From assembly GCA_031310005.1 (NCBI GenBank), contig CM062379.1, forward strand, positions 3,782,001-3,846,000: a stretch of DNA of 64,000 nucleotides, read 5' to 3'. The notes under the pieces were generated by a model that was not told the origin of the DNA, did not search any database, and saw only the letters and a list, made by a program, of their open reading frames with translations. The position numbers and the translations under genes are program-made. Shown here piece after piece: positions 57,403 through 64,000 of this stretch. This DNA comes from Dactylellina haptotyla. Lineage: Eukaryota; Ascomycota; Orbiliomycetes; Orbiliales; Orbiliaceae. How positions within the stretch are numbered: the first letter of the stretch is position 1; every line of letters starts with the position of its first letter.

Positions 57403-60400
57403 TCAATCTGCATCGCTCAACATCTCCTGGTCTTCACCCGCTTTCTCCAGTCTCTGCTGTTCTTTCGCGGCATTTCTCTCCTTGGCTGCATTCCTCTCGT
57501 CCGCCTCCAATTTTCTCATCTTTGCGCAAGTGCAAGTCTTCAAGAACTCAGCAGTCGACATGGTTTCCAATTTCGCCAGCGCATGTTTAGCCGCGTTCGT
57601 TCGCGAATTCTTTTGAGCAGCTGCTTTCCCTTCCGCAAGGGCAATATTATGAAACATGACAACACTGAGTATGTAATTGCTGTCACGGTCTTTATACTCT
57701 TTAGAAAAGATACGGAAATCTGTGCATCCGAGTTCCGTCATACGAGAGTGCAGATGAGTGACTGGGTGATTGCCAGCAAAGCTATCGAAGATGGACATGT
57801 CAACGAAGAATGGCCGAACGTGCGTTCGGAAAAATTCTGTAACGACATTGTAGTCGAACGCGGAGTCAACGAATATGGCCCCAACATATGCTTCCAAAAT
57901 ATCAGAGAGAACCTGTAAAAGGTTAGTTATTGCAGCAGTATGAAACAAAAAAGGGCACGGGTAGTACCTTGGGTGGTGCTTTAACGTCGATCCAATAGTC
58001 AACCGAGTTGTTAGAGGCGACTTGAGCCTCCGTAATTTGCTGAACGTATTCTTGGACGGCTGTTGTGATGTGGACTCCCATCGAACGAAGATGCCGATGG
58101 AAGCCTAGTTTTACACTTAATGCCCCTTGGAATTTGTTGTTGATCATACTCATCTGGAAAATTACGAAGGCATTAGAAAATGACGAAGCAATATGATAAT
58201 AAGAGCTACTTACTTTGTGTTCAGTCAACCACTGTGGATCCTTTCCAGGGAATCGAGCCCAGAGATCTTCGACACAAGCCATATCGATCAAGGCGTCCCC
58301 TAGGAACTCGAGGCGCTCATAACATGGGATTTTCTCCCACGCAGCTGGGAAGGACGGGTGCGTGAATGCAGATCGGATTAGACGTGGATGCTTGAATCGA
58401 TAGCCCATAGATGCTTCGATTTGGTCTGCGAGGTCATTTTGTGACGCGGTAACCGGGGCTATTTGGTACTCCGGGAGTTTGTAAAGGCTGTAATATTCCT
58501 TAAAACTGTTTACTCGATGTTCATCGTCATCGAGGAGCGCGGTAACCATGCACGCGGCCTTATTAAGGCCACCGTTGCATAAAGCGGCACCGATGAGAGC
58601 CTCGCAAACATCAGCTACTGATTTATCACTCAGTCGGTGTGTTCTCTGAGACTCTGTTCTCCCAACAGTTTTTCCCTTGATGAGTGTTATCATGGGGTAC
58701 CATAGACGCCTGATATTACAAAATTAATTATAGTTTTCTCTTTATATTTTGACTAGTAGACCCACCTGGAAAACCCTTCTGTTTGAATAAACTTGTAGAG
58801 CTCGAAACGCTTCGCATGCTTGAAAAGATTGGAATTGCAAACCAAAACCATTCTCTGTACGTGATAGAGAAATTCATCATTGTCTGGGTTGTTTGCAAAG
58901 AGTGCAATCGTGACACCCATTTTTAGGAAGCAATCTAAAGCGGAGAAATCAGCAAAGGTCTGTTGGGATAGTTGTCTATAGTTTGATCAGACTACTTGCC
59001 CCCAAGGAACTCCAAACGCTCGTAGTTATTTCCCATCCCCTTTCGTTTGTTTTTTGGTGATTCGTCATGCTCCGACGTATTGTCAGCATCCTTTGTAATA
59101 GCTTCAAGAGCTACTTCAAGATCTAGTTTCACTCCCAAGAGGTCGGAAACATCGGCAGCGTGGAGGTAGGCATCAATCCTCGTGATTATAGCCGGGAACA
59201 GAAGCCCCATTGTACAGAACTTAGCTGGAAGCTAATCGGAATTTTATTATCAGAATATGTACCACGAGGGGCTTATGAGTTTATACACTTACGGGGCTGA
59301 TCCTGAAAGGGGATGGGACTATGTACGCAAGGGTATTCTGGGTTTTTTCGCGGTCTGTGGGTCTCTCTAAGAAATTGAGGCGATGAAGCACACGATCCGC
59401 GACGAGAACGGGTTGGTTTGGTGGGAGTTCTCCAACCCATCTTTGCCATCCCTTTTTCCCAGCAGAGTATGCGTAGTCAATTATGTTATTGGTGTGTGGA
59501 GCGTTGGACGCGCCTTCTGGGATAGGATCATAGGGATGATACTTTGGCTCGTGGTCAAGCATATAAAATCGTCGTGAACCTTGACGACGGTCAATCGCGA
59601 ACTTTCCGAAGTAGAAGTCCGCTGGAGTGCTTGAGATGTCAAATGCAACCTCATCATTCACATGCACATCATTGACGAGTTCCCAGTCGATCATATCATC
59701 TATGGAGCTCGCAGCTGTTGCAGTTTTGTTCAACCTGAGAGGAAGGACCCAATAAGGAAGAGTCTCCGTTTTGATCTCGAATTCTTTGTTGAAAATATCA
59801 ACAAAGAATCGGAAAGTGAAGTTATTAAACTTCGCCAGTTTGTCCTCGTCACAATATATTGGCTCATCCATAGTAACGCAGTCGACAAGAGACTGACCAC
59901 CACGGTCAAAGTAAAGCGGGAACGATGGAAACTTTGGCGGCTTCTCGCGGGTTGCGAGGCAAATTCCTTGACTTTCTCTCTCCAACTCTCTTGGGTTACG
60001 AAGCGTAAGACAAGTAGCCCATAGCCTCATCGGAATCGGAGGTTCCTTGCGCTCCCAGAAAGATGGCTTGATCAAAGAAGGGTAAACATTTGTTCGATGG
60101 GAATCGAGGGCGAGTTGAGCGTTGGCTTCGTCAGGTCGCTTATCTCTCCGTCGTTCGGGCATTAGATGGTCGTTCAATGAACCCCGTAGATGTAGTTCCT
60201 TACAAGCTTCGAAAGCTGCCAGCTGCTTGGCTCTTGCTTTCGAGCGCCCGGAGGTCCCTTCACGAGACCTTACTGGTGACTCTAATGGCAACTTGACTTC
60301 ACAACGAAAACCACCTTTGGGTAATGTTTCGATGACGTACATTGCTCTTTCGCTGGCCATCCCTTTGCCATCGCCCAGATGGTCGACATATAGGTTGAGT

Positions 60401-62733
60401 AATTGGATCGCGGAATTGAGGGTCAACTTTGCACCGGTACTCTCGACGTAGTAAGAGATCCCATCAGTTGGATCAGGGCCTAGACTGTCAGATGGCGCTT
60501 GTTTGTCCAACAATCGATCTTCAGGTAGTTTTCGGCAAAATTCCTTCATAACTTTCTCTGCTTCCTGGCCGTCCTGGACTACCTGTTTGTGACTCCAGTT
60601 GTCCAGTTCCACCATGTGGATATAGGTGGAGGAGCTGTGCCTAGCGCGGCCTCTCGATTGAATATATTGGATCATCGTCCCGTACAAGTCAAACCGGATG
60701 ACAAGATTGCAGTCAGGAACATCTAATCCTTCTTCCGCCACCGCTGTTGCAACAAGGCAGTTCAAGTATCCTTTTCGGAAGCGATGAAGCGCAAGCGTTT
60801 GCTCCCGAAAAGTCATATTGTCGGTTCCTAGCTGACCACTGGACCCCACCAAGGCTCCGACACGTATTCTATGCTCTTGTCCGTATCGTAAAAAAATTCT
60901 CTTGAAGATGGCTTCGATGCATTGGGCGGTGTGTCTTCTTTGAACAAAAATAATGCATTTGTAGTCCGGATGCTCTTCAAATGCCTTGACTAGGAACTGC
61001 AACAATATGTAAAGCTTAGGGCTGAAAGACTCCAGGGTTGGTTTGGGTTCTTCAAACGGATGCGCCTCCACAATCGCTCTGGCTTCTTTGATCAGTAGAA
61101 TTTCTCTATCCGTATTTTCAAAAGGTCCGACGAGGCTGTTTTGCTGGCCCGCCGCCATTCTGGCGCCTGTACGACGCTCCTGGCGAGATGACTCTAATTC
61201 AGTCAAACTGATTTGCCAAACATAGTCCGCACACCAGGGACCTAAATCACATATTGCGACTTTGTTGACGAATCCAAAGATCTTTTCGAAAGCCCTGCTC
61301 TTTGCATAGGGCAATAGATTCAGATTGAGCGGTGTAAGAGAGGCATTCCTAAGACCAGGATACTCCAAGGTCCGCTCATCCGGTCTTGGGAAGAACTTGC
61401 GCATGAGGGCGGGGTCACTGGTGGTGCAGATCCGACTATGTAGAAGACGCTCCAACTGCCTGTTTAGATAGTTAGAGAGGAAAAAAAAAAAAAAAGTAAA
61501 ATAGGCAAGAGAGCGGGGTAACGTACTGTGCGGCCTTGACAACATCTACTCGAGCATCCACCGGGGATGCAGTCATCCCAAATATACGAGGTCGCTTTTC
61601 TGCGATTTCTGGTTCATAGAACTCTCGCATTATCCTGAACTTGGTATTAGAAATCTGAGGCATGATTGATGTTAAGTACAACGACATACCTTGCATATGC
61701 ATGCTGTTTCTTCGTGTGGTGACACTCATCGAAGATTAACAATGCGAAGTCACTCATTTTCAGGAAGGAGTGAGTGAGGCAGTTGAAGATGATATCCGCG
61801 GTAGCAACAAATATCTTATCCGACTGTAGCTTTTCCTGCCATTGTTCGCGTTTCCACATATCTGCACCCATATTACTGCAATACTTGCCGACTTGCGCAT
61901 CCAGATTGCATTCGAGAACGGCCGCCTGTTGCAAAACTAGGTTGACCGAGTTCACCTAAAAGTTCAAAGGTTGTTAAAATAAGATCTGATTTGGCAGGCT
62001 TTGGTGAAAAGGTAACTTACCAGGAAGACACAAACTTTCGGAGAGTGGCCCTTAGCACGCTCTTCGAGTTCTTGGTCAAGTACCCACTGGATAAGCAGGG
62101 TTGCAATTAACGTTTTACCGGATCCCGTATCTAGGACGGCGATGGTGTTTTGCTGCTTTGCTTTCTCGAAGAGCTCAAGTTGGTATTCTCTTGGATCACC
62201 AATGATTGGCTGTGCAATATCGGAAAACATGGACTTGGTAGAGGTCAACTCTGCATCTTGAGGCCCTTCATTTTTGGTCGGGCTCTTGAGGGTATCTCTT
62301 GTGTGTTTTGAGAAGCTAGATGTTATGATGAGCGGGCAAGTTTCGATAGTGGGGAAAAGGTTACCTACTATTTCTCAAAGGTTGCTTTCTGTTGAGCCTT
62401 GGTGAGGCGTCTAGTTTGGATAACGACGACGTCATCATCAGGCTCGTCCTCCGAGGAGCTATCGTCGATATCTCGCTCATGGGGTTCACCATCTGCATCG
62501 GAATCGTTACCAGGATCTATCTCTTCTGTCCGGCCACTGACTGATTGCGAGGAACTATCATCACTGGTGCTGGCGAGATGAGTAGCGGGGAGCTTGTCCA
62601 CTATATCATGGGCCTGGCGGTTCAGCATCTCCTCTAAGCCAGAACGAGTTATAGGATCGTTGTTGGGAGCATTGAGCATGTATATATCCTCCCAGTCCGA
62701 CGACCCCACGGACCCGGATGAGGAGGAAGCCAT
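57403..62733 (-). CDS. dcl1: Dicer-like protein 1
   Basis: RNase III helicase that cuts dsRNA to small RNAs in quelling and antiviral RNAi. Coding exons are 62733-62369, 62315-62021, 61955-61690, 61634-61527, 61459-59293, 59231-59000, 58934-58766, 58709-58214, 58153-57968 and 57912-57403, giving 1597 residues. An acidic N-terminus precedes helicase motif I LDTGSGKT (about 182-190), DECHH (about 296), [15 protein letters not shown] and [11 protein letters not shown]. Then come the dimerisation domain, a PAZ-like region, RNase IIIa ([13 protein letters not shown], about 1137) and RNase IIIb ([14 protein letters not shown], about 1330), both with the acidic residues kept, and a dsRNA-binding fold with a Cys-containing tail ([20 protein letters not shown]), the DCL1 type. 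Intron six is GC-AG. The gene looks functional. Confidence 0.95.
58935..58999 (-). other. GC-AG intron in DCL1
   Basis: The donor is GCAAGT after CTTGGGG and the acceptor is CTTTAG, 65 bp apart. Splicing joins G to AT and makes the Asp of LEFLGDCF, a catalytic acid of RNase IIIa. No GT donor nearby keeps the frame. If the intron is retained, the frame runs into TAG within three codons (G-K-stop). Confidence 0.85.
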
Positions 62734-63816
62734 GACGGACGAGTGTTGCGAGCAGATAGATGGGTTGCAGTATAAGCAGGGGAGGGGAAAGCAGATGAAG
62801 CAACAATACGGCTAGAAGTAAACTTGGGCGATATTGTTATGTTGCATGCTCGTAGGGAGCTATCCAACTAGTGGTTATTGGGAAGTTGAGTGTTGGAAGG
62901 GACGGAAGGAGATGTTGAAGAGAAGACAAGATATCGAAGAGAAGAAGATGATGAGGTTGATGATGGAAGAAGAAGAAAGATGAGGCAGAGGAAGAGGAGA
63001 GAAGGAGAGAGAAGAAAAGCAGGCAACAAAAGATCACCAGCCGGGCGTGCAGTCAACGGCGACTGCGAGAAGCTGCACGCTCTGTTCCTGCGCAACACCG
63101 TCGTCGACGGGCACCTTGTTAGCAACACCATCACCACCACAGCACACATTCCGTCGCCACCACCACCAACCGTTATATAAAAATAGGACATGCGGAAAAG
63201 ACTCAACGATAATGCATCTTAAACAATATGTGATAATATATTTCTTGGGAGAGGGCCGAGTTACCATCATACACACACGCGGGTGCTCTATCTTATCAGA
63301 CAGCCGACGAGATCGAATATGCGCCGGGAAGGGCGATTAGCCAACAGGAAAAAGGAAAGGACGAAGGGGAAGTCTTTAAAGGAACCTCGACTAAACTCGG
63401 CCCATTGTTTGCGCCCTTTGTGCCTGTCCGTCCGCTCTTCTCGACTTACGCACCCACCGCACAGGAAAGGAAAGGAAAGGAAAGGCACAGGCAAGGACGG
63501 CACGGATAGCTGCAGCCGCGAGCGAGCAGAGCTTTTTTTTTTTTTTTTCCTTCAGGCATGCATTCTCTGATCTGATGGGATGAGACTCCTAAGGAATCGG
63601 ACTGGCCTGCGGCGAGGCGGCTCTGATTGGCTGCGAGCTTAGCACCGGGGCGGGGGACCATGCCCTTTCCTGTTTTAAAGACGCCTGAAGTCTCGAATCG
63701 CCCTCGCAGACCTGCAAAAAAAAGTGTGTGCGTTGGATGGGGGTCAGCTGGGTGGTGTTGTGCCGAAAAAGCAAACCCGCCGCGAAGGCCTCGAATTTGA
63801 TCGTTCACTCACTCAC
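62734..63816. promoter_or_regulatory. DCL1 upstream region
   Basis: 1.08 kb upstream of DCL1. It contains a long purine-rich (GA/AG) tract at 62880-63030 on the plus strand, that is a CT-rich leader on the DCL1 strand, and an A/T run near 63533-63548. Promoter and leader are expected here. A spliced exon belonging to the right-edge gene may lie near 63590-63712. Confidence 0.4.
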
Positions 63817-63852
63817 TCGCTCGTTCTGCTCGTCACGAACCTCGTCAGCCAT
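63817..63852 (-). other. possible first coding exon of a minus-strand gene at the right edge
   Basis: A short frame MADEVRDEQNER ends at a perfect donor (GTGAGT). A candidate acceptor after a T run (TTTTTTTTGCAG, ending near 63713) joins in phase to VCEGDSRLQASLKQERAWS, which stops after about 40 codons. Upstream of the start the DNA is CT/CG-rich like a promoter. The product is not recognised. It could also be an untranslated or non-coding leader linked to DCL1 transcription. Confidence 0.3.
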
Positions 63853-64000
63853 CGTATCGCCCGCCCGCCTCCATCGACATCGGTCCGGCGCGTCGCAGCC
63901 AATCGCGCATCCATCGCTGCTTACTCCCTTTACCGCCCTCGTCACCCCTACGCTCCTTTCTCCCCTCATCCCACCGATACCATCCCACCCCCCAATAGTC

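Noticed and set aside
62890-63180. Plus-strand frame of 96 codons rich in Glu and Arg
   Set aside because: It is a simple purine-rich tract, most likely the CT-rich leader of DCL1 read on the opposite strand.

Overview
The window reads as nuclear DNA of a filamentous ascomycete (Pezizomycotina). It has short GT-AG introns (mostly 45-90 bp, often with CTAAC/CTGAC-like branch sites), a complex I subunit (absent from budding yeasts), Kei1, a Dicer-like protein, a fungal CAD protein with a dead dihydroorotase domain, and a decayed PTH11/rhodopsin-type membrane protein. I cannot fix the class. Gene models were built by hand from reading frames and splice sites. In every multi-exon model given as a full gene, the exon phases close to a whole number of codons.

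Layout. 0-25.7 kb is a dense housekeeping block: a possible edge exon, a MAK32-like pfkB protein (-), uridine kinase URK1 (+), complex I NDUFS4/NUO-21 (-) head to head with ATP synthase subunit f/ATP17 (+), a large disordered protein (+), the multifunctional pyrimidine enzyme URA2/CAD (-), PEX12 (-) head to head with an MT-A70/METTL4-like methyltransferase (+), and a DUF202 membrane protein (-). 26.2-33.2 kb is a gene-poor, AT-rich island. It holds one intact four-exon Crinkler/RHS-type NTPase-nuclease gene (-), three related foldback (MITE-like) repeats placed on both sides of it, and orphan exon fragments.

33.2-41.5 kb is housekeeping again: a MATE transporter (+), proteasome RPN1 (+) and the ribosome assembly symportin SYO1 (-). 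41.5-47.5 kb is a second gene-poor stretch with a decayed rhodopsin-domain membrane protein. 47.5-57 kb carries a small unknown protein (+), KEI1 (+), a SAM methyltransferase (-) and a large CorA-like multi-span membrane protein (+). 57.4-62.7 kb is DCL1 (-) in ten exons, one intron being GC-AG. A possible first exon of another gene lies at the right edge.

Themes. De novo (URA2) and salvage (URK1) pyrimidine genes lie 10 kb apart. Two respiratory-chain genes share a 271-bp divergent promoter. The strongest candidate for something unusual is the repeat-bracketed Crinkler-type gene. Other points are the GC-AG intron that splits the codon for a catalytic Asp in DCL1, the Asn at the catalytic Asp position of the MAK32-like protein, and the SMQ in place of GMN in an enlarged CorA-like protein.
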